This document shows, piece after piece, positions 37,661-46,904 of a DNA stretch of 64,000 nucleotides. The stretch's first letter is position 1. Every line of letters begins with the position of its first letter. Source of the stretch: an uncultured Flavobacteriaceae bacterium. GTDB lineage: Bacteria; Bacteroidota; Bacteroidia; Flavobacteriales; Flavobacteriaceae. The DNA lies in contig CALSTP010000001.1 of the NCBI GenBank assembly GCA_943789305.1, positions 968,178 to 1,032,177 on the forward strand, read 5' to 3'. The notes under the pieces were generated by a model. The model did not search any database and was not told the origin of the DNA. It saw nothing but the letters and a program-made list of their open reading frames with translations. The translations under genes and the position numbers were made by a program.

Positions 37661-38479
37661 ATGCAAAAATTACCTAAAATTGGTCTTCCTGTAATTACAG
37701 GAATTTTTATCTTATTTATTTTCATTTCAAAATCTTCCATAAACATTGGTTATGGAGAAGCTGGAGTTTTATTTAAAACATTCGGAGGTGGTGTAGTAGT
37801 AGATGAACCCGTCCTTGGAGAAGGTTTTCATATCATCGCACCCTGGAATAAAGTTTATGTTTATAATGTTAAGCAACAAGAAGTATTTGAAAGTAAAATG
37901 CAGGTGCTATCATCAAATGGATTGGAAATCTCATTAGACATTTCAGTACTTTATCAACCGCTAATAGCCGAATTGGGATTACTTCACAAAACAAAAGGAG
38001 AGAACTACTTAAACATTATCATTATTCCTCAGATTAGAGCAGTAGCTCGATCTGTAGTAGGACGCTATACTCCAGAACAATTGTATTCTACTAAGCGAGA
38101 TGCTATTCAAAACGAAATATATGAAGAAACCAAAAAGGTTGTTGAAAATCAACACGTCCAACTTAACGCAGTTTTAGTTCGTGATGTAACACTACCTATT
38201 GCAATCCGTGAAGCTATTGAACGTAAGTTGAATCAAGAGCAAGAGGCTTTGGAATATGAGTTTAGAATTGAAAAAGCAAAGCAGGAAGCAGAACGTCAGC
38301 GAATTGATGCTGAAGGAAAAGCAACTGCAAACCGTATATTAAGTGCTTCTTTAACAGATAAAATCTTACAAGAGAAAGGAATAGAAGCTACAATGAAGCT
38401 TTCAGAATCTCCAAACTCTAAAGTAATTGTAATAGGAAGTGGAGAGTCTGGTTTACCAATTATACTCGGAAATCAGTAA
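37661..38479 (+). CDS. Prohibitin-like SPFH/band-7 membrane protein
   Basis: A 272-residue protein with a single N-terminal transmembrane helix (about residues 10-27, VITGIFILFIFISKS) and an SPFH domain: GYGEAGVLFKTFGG, FHIIAPWNKVYVYNVKQQEV, then ARSVVGRYTPEQLYSTKRD. A coiled coil follows (about 180-235, rich in Glu/Lys/Gln, EAERQRIDAEGKATANRI). Prohibitin-type proteins form membrane rings that organise proteases and lipids. It is the last gene before the his regulatory region. Confidence 0.93.
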   Translation: MQKLPKIGLPVITGIFILFIFISKSSINIGYGEAGVLFKTFGGGVVVDEPVLGEGFHIIAPWNKVYVYNVKQQEVFESKMQVLSSNGLEISLDISVLYQPLIAELGLLHKTKGENYLNIIIIPQIRAVARSVVGRYTPEQLYSTKRDAIQNEIYEETKKVVENQHVQLNAVLVRDVTLPIAIREAIERKLNQEQEALEYEFRIEKAKQEAERQRIDAEGKATANRILSASLTDKILQEKGIEATMKLSESPNSKVIVIGSGESGLPIILGNQ

Positions 38480-38497
38480 ATTTTTACGAATTCCTTA

Positions 38498-38528
38498 TTT
38501 GTAAAATTAGAATTAACACTTATATTTG
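38498..38528 (+). promoter_or_regulatory. Histidine operon promoter
   Basis: TTTG at 38498-38501, a 19-base spacer, and TATATTTG at 38521-38528 make an excellent match to the Bacteroidetes -33/-7 promoter (TTTG, 17-23 bases, TAnnTTTG). Transcription should begin near 38533-38535, almost at the ATG of the leader peptide, so the leader mRNA would be nearly leaderless. Confidence 0.7.
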
Positions 38529-38535
38529 CAGCCTA

Positions 38536-38592
38536 ATGCAACAAATATTAATACATAACCATCATCATTTTACGAACTCAAACGAGCTCTAA
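38536..38592 (+). CDS. Histidine operon leader peptide
   Basis: An 18-codon frame, MQQILIHNHHHFTNSNEL, with four CAT His codons within five codons (38554-38568). It begins just past the his promoter and ends 25 bases before the terminator hairpin ahead of hisG. Such a run of His codons, in this position, is the hallmark of his attenuation. Translation is expected to proceed freely when charged tRNA-His is plentiful and to stall at the His codons when it is scarce. The frame is too short for routine gene calling. Confidence 0.85.
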   Translation: MQQILIHNHHHFTNSNEL

Positions 38593-38650
38593 GATTGATG
38601 TATATACATTTTTCAAGAACCCGTTTGATTATTCAAGCGGGTTTTTTTTT
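38578..38650 (+). promoter_or_regulatory. Histidine attenuator: antiterminator/terminator switch
   Basis: TCAAACG at 38578-38584, inside the last leader codons, is complementary to CGTTTGA at 38622-38628, which is the 5' arm of the terminator. Pairing of these two would block the terminator. A ribosome that finishes the leader would cover the upstream element, leaving the terminator to form; a ribosome stalled further upstream would leave it open. That logic is inferred from the base pairing. Confidence 0.65.
38618..38650 (+). terminator. Attenuator terminator ahead of hisG
   Basis: AACCCGTTTGA pairs with TCAAGCGGGTT (one G-U) around the loop TTAT, an 11-bp stem followed by a run of T through 38650. 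It lies 12 bases before hisG, not after a gene, as expected for an attenuator. Confidence 0.85.
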
Positions 38651-38662
38651 ATTATAAAAAAT

Positions 38663-39514
38663 ATGATTCGGATAGCAATTCAAAAATCAGGGCGTTTAAA
38701 TCAAGATTCATTAGCTTTATTAAAAAGTTGTGGGATTTCAATTGATAACGGAAAGGATCAGCTCAAAGCTGCAGCTCGAAACTTCCCTATGGAGGTGTTT
38801 TTTCTCAGAAATGGTGACATTCCACAATATCTTCGAGATGGAGTAGTAGATCTAGCTATTGTAGGGAGTAATCTCTTGGTAGAAAAAGGTAATGATCTCG
38901 AAATAATTGAATCCCTTGGGTTTTCAAAATGCAAAGTATCTCTTGCTGTACCCAAGGGTGTTGCTTTTGAAAGTATACAGGACCTTGAAGGAAAAAACAT
39001 TGCAACCTCATATCCCAATACTATAAAACAGTTTCTAAAAGAAAAAGGAGTCAATGCAGACATTCATGTCATCAGCGGTTCTGTTGAAATTGCTCCTAAC
39101 ATCGGTTTGGCAGATGCAATTTGTGATATTGTTTCTAGTGGGAGCACTCTTTTCAAGAACAACCTGAAAGAAGTGATTGAGATAATAAAATCTGAAGCTG
39201 TTTTGGTTCAAGCACCAAACCTTAATAAGGATCAACAAGATTTGATTGAGAAATTGCAGTTTAGAATTCAGGCTGTGCTTCGTGCCAAACAATCTCGATA
39301 CATCCTACTCAATGCCCCTAACAATCAAATTGAAGCAATTACAGCCATACTTCCAGTCCTTAAAAGCCCAACCGTATTGCCTTTAGCACAAGCGGGTTGG
39401 AGTTCGATACACTCTGTAATAAATTCTGGGGATTTTTGGGAAGTCATCGATCAATTAAAAGGAGCAGGAGCAGAGGATATTTTGGTTTGCCCAATTGAAA
39501 AAATGGTTCGATAA
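38663..39514 (+). CDS. hisG: ATP phosphoribosyltransferase, long form
   Basis: A 283-residue enzyme for the first committed step of histidine synthesis (ATP plus PRPP). IRIAIQKSGRLNQDSLALLK starts the catalytic part; GLADAICDIVSSGSTL holds the PRPP loop; the C-terminal ACT-like domain (about 205-283, ending EDILVCPIEKMVR) is the histidine feedback module of the long form, so no HisZ partner is needed. Its stop and the hisD start share bases (TAATG). Confidence 0.96.
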   Translation: MIRIAIQKSGRLNQDSLALLKSCGISIDNGKDQLKAAARNFPMEVFFLRNGDIPQYLRDGVVDLAIVGSNLLVEKGNDLEIIESLGFSKCKVSLAVPKGVAFESIQDLEGKNIATSYPNTIKQFLKEKGVNADIHVISGSVEIAPNIGLADAICDIVSSGSTLFKNNLKEVIEIIKSEAVLVQAPNLNKDQQDLIEKLQFRIQAVLRAKQSRYILLNAPNNQIEAITAILPVLKSPTVLPLAQAGWSSIHSVINSGDFWEVIDQLKGAGAEDILVCPIEKMVR

Positions 39515-40800
39515 TGAGACAATACACCAATCCAAAACCCAAAGACTGGGATGCTTTAATGGAAAGACCAACAGCAGACTACAAAGACTTACAGCCTTTA
39601 GTTGAGCAAGTTTTTTTGGATGTTAAATCAAAAGGAAATCAAGCTTTGACTGATTATACGCTTGAGTTTGATAAACAAAAAATAACCTCTTTTACGATTG
39701 AATCTGAGGCCTTTGAGCGTGCAGAAAAATCTATTTCATCCGATTTAAAAAAAGCTATTCAACTCGCCAAAAAAAATATTGAATCTTTTCATAGGGCACA
39801 AAAAACAGATGTCGTTTCTGTTGAAACACAATCAGGAGTCGAATGTTGGCAAGAGAAAAGACCAATTGAAAAAGTTGGACTTTATATACCTGGGGGTTCA
39901 GCTCCTTTGTTTTCAACAATTCTGATGTTAGCAATTCCTGCAAAAATTGCTGGGTGTAAAGAAATTGTTCTCTGCACTCCTCCTAATGAAACGGGTAAAG
40001 TTTCCGATGTAATTTTATATACCGCTTATTTATGTGGTGTAACTCAAATTTTTAGAGTTGGAGGAATACAGGCAATTGCTGCAATGACCTTTGGTACAGA
40101 AACCATCCCCAAAGTATTTAAAATATTTGGCCCCGGAAATCAATTCGTAACGGTTGCAAAGCAAATGGCAACTCAACACCATGTTGCCATTGATATGCCT
40201 GCTGGACCCAGTGAACTTCTTGTAGTTGCAGATCAAAGTGCAAATCCAGTATATGTAGCATCAGATTTACTTTCTCAGGCAGAACACGGTGCAGACAGTC
40301 AGGTCATTTTGATAACTACCTACTATCCAATCCTTGAAAAGGTAAGTGGTGAAATAAAAAAACAGCTTCCGCTATTGCCAAGAAAAGAAATTGCGATGCA
40401 GGCAATCGAAAATTCCAAAATGATTGCTTTTGATTCCAATGAAGATGCAATAGCATTCATCAATCAATATGGGCCAGAGCATTATATTATATGTGTGGAA
40501 CAACAGGAGCTGTATGTCGGTCAAGTCATGAATGCAGGTTCTGTTTTTATTGGAAATTATACTCCCGAAAGTGCTGGTGATTATGCTTCTGGAACCAATC
40601 ACACTTTACCCACCAACGGTTATGCAAAACAATATAGTGGCGTAAATTTGGATAGTTTTCTAAAGCAAATGACTTTTCAAAAGATTTCAAAACAAGGAAT
40701 TCAAAATTTGGGACCATCTATAGAATTAATGGCTGAAGCTGAGGGGCTTCAGGCACACAAAAATGCTGTAACCTTAAGATTAAACGATTTGAATAAATGA
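39514..40800 (+). CDS. hisD: Histidinol dehydrogenase
   Basis: A 428-residue zinc enzyme that carries out the last two oxidations of the pathway with NAD. The signature IDMPAGPSELLVVADQSANPVYVASDLLSQAEHG is seen in pieces (MPAGPSELLVVAD; DLLSQAEHGADSQ with zinc ligands Gln/His), VGLYIPGGSAPLFS is the other landmark and QYGPEHYIICV and SAGDYASGTNHTLPT complete the site. The gene overlaps hisC by 4 bases (ATGA). Confidence 0.97.
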   Translation: MRQYTNPKPKDWDALMERPTADYKDLQPLVEQVFLDVKSKGNQALTDYTLEFDKQKITSFTIESEAFERAEKSISSDLKKAIQLAKKNIESFHRAQKTDVVSVETQSGVECWQEKRPIEKVGLYIPGGSAPLFSTILMLAIPAKIAGCKEIVLCTPPNETGKVSDVILYTAYLCGVTQIFRVGGIQAIAAMTFGTETIPKVFKIFGPGNQFVTVAKQMATQHHVAIDMPAGPSELLVVADQSANPVYVASDLLSQAEHGADSQVILITTYYPILEKVSGEIKKQLPLLPRKEIAMQAIENSKMIAFDSNEDAIAFINQYGPEHYIICVEQQELYVGQVMNAGSVFIGNYTPESAGDYASGTNHTLPTNGYAKQYSGVNLDSFLKQMTFQKISKQGIQNLGPSIELMAEAEGLQAHKNAVTLRLNDLNK

Positions 40801-41855
40801 AAAGAAGTATTGATATAAAAAAAATCACCAGACCGACCATTCAAAAACTGAATGCATATCGCTCAGCTCGAAAAGAATTTGTTGGATCAAGTCGAAAAAT
40901 GATTTTATTGGATGCAAACGAAAACCCTTTTGAAAATGGTTTAAATCGTTATCCAGATCCTTTGCAAAACAAGCTAAAACAGCGTTTAGGGAAAGTAAAG
41001 GGTGTCGATCCTATGAATATATTTTTAGGAAATGGAAGCGATGAATTGATTAATTTATTGATGGTTGCTTTTTGTGAACCCAAAACAGATGAAATCATGA
41101 TTGCACCTCCAACCTTCGGTATGTACAAGGTTTCAGCAGATCTCAACGCTGTTAATATCATGGAAGTACCTCTTTTAAAAGGTTTTCAGTTGGATGTAAA
41201 TCAAATTTTGAAACAAGCATCAACAAGGACAAAAATGATTTTCATCCCAACCCCCAACAATCCAAGTGCAAATCGATTTCCATTACAAGATTTGAAAAAA
41301 ATTGTTGAAAATTTTCCTGGTTTAGTTGTCATAGACGAGGCTTATGCCGAGTTTTCGCCAGGTGAAACCGCAATAGATTGGTTAAAAGAATATCAAAACG
41401 TGGTGGTTTTACAAACCTTTTCTAAGGCACAAGGCTTAGCAGGAGCTAGGGTAGGCATGGCTTTTGCAGATTCTGAAATAGTTGAAGTACTCAACAAAAT
41501 AAAAGCTCCCTACAACCTTAATATTTTATCCCAGAAAGCAGTTTTTGATCGCCTCGATAAAACCGATCAAGTAAAAAAAGAAGTTCAACTATTACTTGAA
41601 CAAAAAAAGGCTTTTATATTAAATATTAAAGACATTAAATTTATCAAAAAAATATTTCCATCAGATGCAAATTTTATTTTGATTCGTTTTGATGACAGTA
41701 AGTTGCGTTACGATCAATTAATCAAAAAAGGGATTGTAGTACGTAATCCTTCAAATCAATACTTGTGTGAAAACACATTGAGAATAACCCTGGGGACTAA
41801 AACCGAAAACCAAGCGCTAATAACTGCTTTCAAGGCAATGGATCAACAAAACTAA
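40797..41855 (+). CDS. hisC: Histidinol-phosphate aminotransferase
   Basis: A 352-residue fold-type I PLP enzyme. [18 protein letters not shown] is the substrate region, [14 protein letters not shown] the PLP-phosphate region, [11 protein letters not shown] the Asn contact, [11 protein letters not shown] the Asp, and [16 protein letters not shown] the Schiff-base Lys. It transfers the amino group from glutamate to imidazole-acetol phosphate. It is coupled by overlap to hisD and lies 4 bases before hisB. Confidence 0.96.
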   Translation: MKRSIDIKKITRPTIQKLNAYRSARKEFVGSSRKMILLDANENPFENGLNRYPDPLQNKLKQRLGKVKGVDPMNIFLGNGSDELINLLMVAFCEPKTDEIMIAPPTFGMYKVSADLNAVNIMEVPLLKGFQLDVNQILKQASTRTKMIFIPTPNNPSANRFPLQDLKKIVENFPGLVVIDEAYAEFSPGETAIDWLKEYQNVVVLQTFSKAQGLAGARVGMAFADSEIVEVLNKIKAPYNLNILSQKAVFDRLDKTDQVKKEVQLLLEQKKAFILNIKDIKFIKKIFPSDANFILIRFDDSKLRYDQLIKKGIVVRNPSNQYLCENTLRITLGTKTENQALITAFKAMDQQN

Positions 41856-41859
41856 TCCC

Positions 41860-42990
41860 ATGAAAAAAGTACTTTTTATAGACCGAGACGGAACATTAGC
41901 TCTTGAACCTCAAGATTATCAACTGGATGCATTAGATAAGCTTGAATTTTACCCAGAAGTATTTAAATATCTTGGTAAAATAGCACAAGAAATGGATTAT
42001 GAATTGGTTATGGTTACCAATCAGGATGGATTGGGAACATCATCTTTTCCAGAAGAAACCTTTTGGCCCACTCAAAATTTTTTGATAAAAACCTTCAAAA
42101 ACGAAGGCATAACTTTTTCAGAAGTATGTATTGACAATTCTTTTCCTGATGATATGACTGATACACGAAAACCCAGGACAGGAATGCTTACTCCATATTT
42201 AGATCGTTCAAAATACAACATGGATGAATCTTATGTCATAGGAGATCGAATGACAGACATGGAACTGGCAAAAAACATGGGGGCTAAAGGAATTTTTATT
42301 GCAAATGATGAGACTTTGGGGGTTGATGAAGTAAAAGCTGGCGACGCGAACGATTCCATAGCTCTTAAAACTATCCATTGGGAGGCAATATATAACTTTC
42401 TCAAACTGGATCAGCGAATTGTAGTTCAGAAACGAACTACACATGAAACAGACATTGATTTGATTTTGAATTTAGATGGAACAGGAAAAAGTGAAATTAA
42501 TACTGGAATTGCATTTTTTGATCACATGCTAGACCAGATTGCTCGTCACGGAGCTATGGATTTGGAATTAAATGTTAAAGGAGATTTGGAGGTTGATGAA
42601 CATCATACCATAGAGGATACAGCTATTGCTTTGGGAGAAGCTTTTGCTAAAGCATTGGGAAATAAATTAGGGATTGAGCGATACGGCTTTTGTTTGCCTA
42701 TGGACGATTCTTTAGCGCAGGCTTCGATTGATTTTGGGGGTAGAAATTGGTTGGTCTGGCAGGCGGATTTTAAACGGGAAATGATTGGTAAAATGCCCAC
42801 GGAAATGTTTTTCCACTTTTTCAAATCTTTTACAGATGGAGCTAAAGCCAATTTAAACATCAAAGCAGAAGGAGAAAATGAACACCATAAAATTGAAGCC
42901 ATATTTAAGGCTTTTGCTAAAGCCATAAAAGTAGCGATCAAACAAGACCCTAATAAAATGATTTTACCCAGTACAAAAGGAACCCTTTAA
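41860..42990 (+). CDS. hisB: Bifunctional histidinol-phosphatase / imidazoleglycerol-phosphate dehydratase
   Basis: A 376-residue fusion. Residues about 1-165 are a HAD-type histidinol phosphatase with motif [18 protein letters not shown] and [12 protein letters not shown]. Residues about 180-376 are the manganese IGP dehydratase: [31 protein letters not shown], and [14 protein letters not shown] with [13 protein letters not shown] as metal-ligand motifs. Both halves look intact. The fusion is the enterobacterial-type arrangement also seen across Bacteroidetes. Confidence 0.97.
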   Translation: MKKVLFIDRDGTLALEPQDYQLDALDKLEFYPEVFKYLGKIAQEMDYELVMVTNQDGLGTSSFPEETFWPTQNFLIKTFKNEGITFSEVCIDNSFPDDMTDTRKPRTGMLTPYLDRSKYNMDESYVIGDRMTDMELAKNMGAKGIFIANDETLGVDEVKAGDANDSIALKTIHWEAIYNFLKLDQRIVVQKRTTHETDIDLILNLDGTGKSEINTGIAFFDHMLDQIARHGAMDLELNVKGDLEVDEHHTIEDTAIALGEAFAKALGNKLGIERYGFCLPMDDSLAQASIDFGGRNWLVWQADFKREMIGKMPTEMFFHFFKSFTDGAKANLNIKAEGENEHHKIEAIFKAFAKAIKVAIKQDPNKMILPSTKGTL

Positions 42991-43008
42991 TTGAAAACGA
43001 TAAATCCA

Positions 43009-43596
43009 ATGAAAGTAGTCCTAATCGATTATGGAGCAGGAAATATTCAAAGCCTAAAATTTGCTCTTGAACGCCTGAATGTTAAAGCTACTTTGAGTGC
43101 TGATAAAAATGAAATTCTAGAAGCAGATAGAGTGATTTTCCCAGGAGTAGGTGAGGCTAGTAGCGCGATGAAAAAACTCAAAGATACTGGATTAAATCTT
43201 TTGATTCCTGAATTAAAACAACCCGTATTGGGTATTTGCTTGGGAATGCAACTCATGTGTTCACATTCAGAAGAAGGAGACATCCACGGTTTGGGTATTT
43301 TTGAAGTACCTGTAAAACGCTTCAATTCGGATGTAAAAGTACCGCAAATGGGTTGGAATATGCTGACCAACATCAAGTCTGCATTATTTCAAAACATAAG
43401 GGATAATGAATATATGTATCTGGTTCACAGTTATTACGCAGCTTTGTGCAAAGAAACTATTGCTCAAACTAAATACGGATTGAATTACAGTTGTGCTTTG
43501 CAAAAAGATAATTTTTATGGGGTACAATTCCACCCAGAAAAAAGCAGTAAAGCAGGGAGTCAATTACTTTTTAACTTTTTAAACATTAATTCATGA
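43009..43596 (+). CDS. hisH: Imidazole glycerol phosphate synthase, glutaminase subunit
   Basis: A 195-residue class I glutamine amidotransferase that feeds ammonia to HisF. The ATG at 43009 ([13 protein letters not shown]) is chosen over an in-frame TTG at 42991. The catalytic Cys is in [11 protein letters not shown], and the His/Glu pair in [12 protein letters not shown]. It overlaps hisA by four bases. Confidence 0.96.
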   Translation: MKVVLIDYGAGNIQSLKFALERLNVKATLSADKNEILEADRVIFPGVGEASSAMKKLKDTGLNLLIPELKQPVLGICLGMQLMCSHSEEGDIHGLGIFEVPVKRFNSDVKVPQMGWNMLTNIKSALFQNIRDNEYMYLVHSYYAALCKETIAQTKYGLNYSCALQKDNFYGVQFHPEKSSKAGSQLLFNFLNINS

Positions 43597-44321
43597 AAAT
43601 CATACCAGCCATTGATTTGATCGAAGGAAAATGCGTACGACTCTCCAAAGGAGACTACGCTACTCAAAAAACCTACAATGAAAATCCATTGGAAGTTGCA
43701 AAAGCATTTGAAGATCATGGGATTGAATATTTACATTTAGTTGATCTAGACGGAGCTAAATCTGAACACATAGTTAATCATAAGGTTTTGGAAACCATTG
43801 CTGCTAAAACAAGCCTTAAAATCGATTTTGGAGGTGGTTTGAAGTCAGATGAAGACTTAAGGATTGCATTTGAAAGCGGAGCTAATCAAATTACAGGAGG
43901 AAGCATTGCAGTTAAAAAGCCTAAGGTTTTTGAACAATGGATTACCCAATATGGTAACGAAAAAATAATTTTGGGGGCAGATGTTCAAAATAAACGAATT
44001 GCAATTAATGGATGGCTTGAAACTTCAGATTATCCCTTGTGTGATTTTATTCAAAATTATCAAAGCAAAGGAATTCAATATGTAATTTGCACCGACATTA
44101 GTAAAGATGGGATGCTAGAAGGGCCTGCATTTGAACTCTATGAAGATCTGTTACAGAAACAACCTCAAATAAAGCTAATTGCTTCAGGAGGAATTTCAAC
44201 ATTTGAGGAACTTCCAAAATTAGCAAATTTGGGGTGTGAAGGAACAATTATAGGAAAAGCCATCTATGAAAATAAAATTGCTTTAAAAGATCTTGAACAA
44301 TTCATACTTTCGAAATCATGA
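43593..44321 (+). CDS. hisA: ProFAR isomerase
   Basis: A 242-residue TIM barrel converting ProFAR to [25 protein letters not shown] has the first catalytic Asp (Asp8), and [13 protein letters not shown] the second; GGGLKSDED and [12 protein letters not shown] are phosphate loops. Its stop overlaps the DinB-like gene start (ATGA). Confidence 0.96.
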   Translation: MKIIPAIDLIEGKCVRLSKGDYATQKTYNENPLEVAKAFEDHGIEYLHLVDLDGAKSEHIVNHKVLETIAAKTSLKIDFGGGLKSDEDLRIAFESGANQITGGSIAVKKPKVFEQWITQYGNEKIILGADVQNKRIAINGWLETSDYPLCDFIQNYQSKGIQYVICTDISKDGMLEGPAFELYEDLLQKQPQIKLIASGGISTFEELPKLANLGCEGTIIGKAIYENKIALKDLEQFILSKS

Positions 44322-44827
44322 AAGACATTATTTTAGAAGAATTCAAAAAAAATGCACTTTTCCGATTGGATGAAAGTCTGCGAATGATTTGTATTGCTTT
44401 AAGTAAAATCGAAGAGGATGACCTTTGGAGACTCCCTGTTGAAAACGGAATGTCTTTAGGAAATCAAATCTTGCATAGTTGTGGTAATATGACCCAATAC
44501 ATCATTTCATCTCTGGGAATACAAGAAGATTTAAGAAAACGAGACCTTGAATTTGTTGTTGATAAATCCATTACTCTAGATGATTTATTACAAAAATTAA
44601 AAACAACAGTTGAAGATTCAAAAAGAACGATCGAAAAAACAACTCCTGAAAAATATAAAGAAATCAGACTAGTGCAGGGATTTGAACTATCAGGAGTTGG
44701 AGTAGTTATGCACGCTGTAGAGCATTTTTCATACCATACTGGACAAATTGCTTTTTGGGTAAAGCAACTCACACAGGAAGATTTAGGGTTTTATGATGGG
44801 ATTAATTTAAACACAAAAAACAATTGA
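44318..44827 (+). CDS. DinB/DUF1572-family protein embedded in the his operon
   Basis: A 169-residue four-helix bundle protein of the DinB superfamily. Three His typical of its metal site are visible: one in NQILHSCGN and two in [13 protein letters not shown]. It is translationally coupled on the left (overlap of four bases with hisA) and two bases ahead of hisF, so it is made with the pathway enzymes. DinB members include thiol S-transferases and hydrolases; nothing known links one to histidine synthesis, so its job here is open. The first 40 residues ([15 protein letters not shown]) match DUF1572. Confidence 0.85.
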   Translation: MKDIILEEFKKNALFRLDESLRMICIALSKIEEDDLWRLPVENGMSLGNQILHSCGNMTQYIISSLGIQEDLRKRDLEFVVDKSITLDDLLQKLKTTVEDSKRTIEKTTPEKYKEIRLVQGFELSGVGVVMHAVEHFSYHTGQIAFWVKQLTQEDLGFYDGINLNTKNN

Positions 44828-44829
44828 TT

Positions 44830-45585
44830 ATGTTAACCAAACGCATCATTCCTTGTTTAGACATTAAAGATGGGCGAACCGTAAAAGGAGTCAATTTTGT
44901 GAACCTTAGAGATGCTGGAGATCCTGTAGAATTGGCCAGTCAGTACGCAGAACAAAATGCTGATGAATTGGTTTTTCTGGACATTTCAGCAACAGAACAA
45001 AAACGGAAAACCTTGGCAGATTTGGTACGTAAAGTTGCCCATGCAATCGACATCCCCTTTACTGTTGGTGGGGGCATTAGCTCCGTTGATGACGTTGAAG
45101 TTTTGCTCAAAAATGGTGCTGATAAAGTCTCCATAAATTCTGCAGCAGTAAAAGAACCTGAACTAATCAACAAATTAGCAGCCAAATTTGGTTCTCAGTG
45201 TATTGTTGTGGCTATTGATGCTAAGCAAATCAATGAACGTTGGATAGTACATTTAATAGGTGGGAAAGTCCCAACAAAACTTGATTTATTTGAATGGGCT
45301 AAAGAAGTAGCCGATCGAGGTGCCGGTGAAATACTCTTTACGTCAATGGATCATGACGGTACTAAAGCTGGTTTTGCTAATAAAGCCCTGGCTCGAATCT
45401 CAGAAGAAATTAACATTCCTGTGATAGCCTCAGGAGGGGGGGGGGAACCCAAACATTTTATAGATACTTTTACTCATGGAAAGGCTGATGCTGCTTTGGC
45501 TGCAAGTATTTTCCATTTTGGAGAAATATCCATACCTGACTTAAAAAAAGAACTTAAAAATCATCAAATTGCCATTCGAATTTAA
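44830..45585 (+). CDS. hisF: Imidazole glycerol phosphate synthase, cyclase subunit
   Basis: A 251-residue TIM barrel; the ATG at 44830 ([15 protein letters not shown]) is preferred to a TTG at 44824. Catalytic Asp11 in [14 protein letters not shown] and Asp about 131 in [10 protein letters not shown]; phosphate loops GGGISSVDD and [11 protein letters not shown]. The second of these has Gly where most HisF proteins have Ala (SGGAG), and its DNA is a run of ten G (45436-45445), striking in such AT-rich DNA. Reads in frame, so functional as sequenced. Confidence 0.96.
   Translation: MLTKRIIPCLDIKDGRTVKGVNFVNLRDAGDPVELASQYAEQNADELVFLDISATEQKRKTLADLVRKVAHAIDIPFTVGGGISSVDDVEVLLKNGADKVSINSAAVKEPELINKLAAKFGSQCIVVAIDAKQINERWIVHLIGGKVPTKLDLFEWAKEVADRGAGEILFTSMDHDGTKAGFANKALARISEEINIPVIASGGGGEPKHFIDTFTHGKADAALAASIFHFGEISIPDLKKELKNHQIAIRI
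45436..45445. repeat. Ten-base G homopolymer inside hisF
   Basis: Ten consecutive G span three Gly codons and the first base of Glu. It is the longest G run I noticed in the window and a potential slippage site; one base gained or lost would truncate HisF after about residue 205. Confidence 0.9.
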
Positions 45586-45596
45586 CTTAGTATAAA

Positions 45597-46196
45597 ATGA
45601 AAATAAACTTTAACAAAAACTCCGATGGACTTGTTCCTGCGGTAGTTCAAGATGCTAAAACACTCAAAGTATTGATGCTAGGGTATATGAATGCAGATGC
45701 TATAGAGCAAACAAAATCCTCTGGAAAAGTTACTTTTTTTAGTCGCAGTAAAAATCGACTGTGGACTAAAGGAGAGGAGAGTGGTAACTTCCTTGAATTG
45801 GTTAGTCTTTCAAAAGATTGTGATCAGGATGCACTCTTGATAAAAGTAAACCCAGCCGGGCCGACTTGCCACAAAGGGACGGACACTTGTTGGAATGAAA
45901 GTAATACTCAGACCTACGGATTTTTGACTGAATTAGAAAAAACCATTACCGAAAGAAGGGTAGCAGCACAGGAAGACCAAAGCTATGTCGCTTCTTTATT
46001 TAAAAAAGGAATAAACAAAATAGCTCAGAAAGTGGGAGAGGAGGCTGTAGAAACCGTCATTGAAGCTCTAGACTCTAACGATGAACTCTTCGTTTCAGAA
46101 ACTGCTGATCTGTTGTTCCACTATTTGATTTTATTACAAGCAAAAGGATACACCCTTGACGATGTTGTTGTCGCTCTTGAAAACCGAAAGAAATAA
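45597..46196 (+). CDS. hisIE: Bifunctional phosphoribosyl-AMP cyclohydrolase / phosphoribosyl-ATP pyrophosphatase
   Basis: A 199-residue fusion that performs the second and third steps. Residues about 1-105 (HisI) carry VMLGYMNADA-type text LMLGYMNADAI, TFFSRSKNRLWTKGEESGN and the zinc site DCDQDALL with PTCHKGTDTCW. Residues about 110-199 (HisE) carry the all-alpha NTP-PPase KVGEEAVETVIEAL and ETADLLFHYLILL. It ends the his operon. Confidence 0.97.
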   Translation: MKINFNKNSDGLVPAVVQDAKTLKVLMLGYMNADAIEQTKSSGKVTFFSRSKNRLWTKGEESGNFLELVSLSKDCDQDALLIKVNPAGPTCHKGTDTCWNESNTQTYGFLTELEKTITERRVAAQEDQSYVASLFKKGINKIAQKVGEEAVETVIEALDSNDELFVSETADLLFHYLILLQAKGYTLDDVVVALENRKK

Positions 46197-46221
46197 TTTT
46201 TTATACATTTAAGAAAAAGTT

Positions 46222-46899
46222 ATGCTCAAACTACCTGAAGAACTTTTCCCTTTTTTTAAAAAATTAGAGAGAAATAATAACCGAGATTGGTTTGAAGTCA
46301 ACAAACCACAATTCAAAGAAATTGAATCCCAAGTAAAAATTTTTGGAGAACAGCTCAAAGAAACTCTTGCCTTGACAGAATATGTAGACCAGGTGAAATT
46401 GTTTCGGATTTACAGAGATGTGCGTTTTTCTAAAGATAAAACCCCCTACAAAACTCACTTTGGACTGAGTTTTCACAGAGAAAAACCTGTTCATCGTGGA
46501 GGCTATTACATTCATATAAAGCCCAAAGATTGTTTTATCGCCTGTGGATTTTGGGGGCCTAATAAGGAAGACCTTCTTAGAATACGAAAAGAAATGGAAC
46601 TTGCTCCTGACGAATTCAGAACCTTGATCAAACAACCAAATTTCAAATCAACATGGGGGGCGCTTCAGGGAGATGAAGTTAAAACAGCTCCCAAAGGATT
46701 TTCAAAAGATGATCCTAATATTGATTTAATACGAAAAAAAATGTATCTCTTCAGAAAAAATTTCACTGATGCGGAAGTTCTTCGTGCTGATTTTTTTGAA
46801 CGCATAATTGATGACTTTAAAGCTATACGCCCATTTTTAGACTATATGAGTAGCGTACTTACTACTGATTTAAATGGCGTTTCAATCCTAGAAAATTAA
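46222..46899 (+). CDS. DUF2461-family protein
   Basis: A 225-residue member of the DUF2461 (TIGR02453) family. Family landmarks are the N-terminal FFKKLERNNNRDWFEVNK, the middle FRIYRDVRFSKDKTPYKTHFG and GGYYIHIKP. The function is not established. It follows the his operon by 25 bases in the same direction and may be a late member of the transcript, or have its own promoter. Confidence 0.88.
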   Translation: MLKLPEELFPFFKKLERNNNRDWFEVNKPQFKEIESQVKIFGEQLKETLALTEYVDQVKLFRIYRDVRFSKDKTPYKTHFGLSFHREKPVHRGGYYIHIKPKDCFIACGFWGPNKEDLLRIRKEMELAPDEFRTLIKQPNFKSTWGALQGDEVKTAPKGFSKDDPNIDLIRKKMYLFRKNFTDAEVLRADFFERIIDDFKAIRPFLDYMSSVLTTDLNGVSILEN

Positions 46900-46904
46900 A
46901 AATT

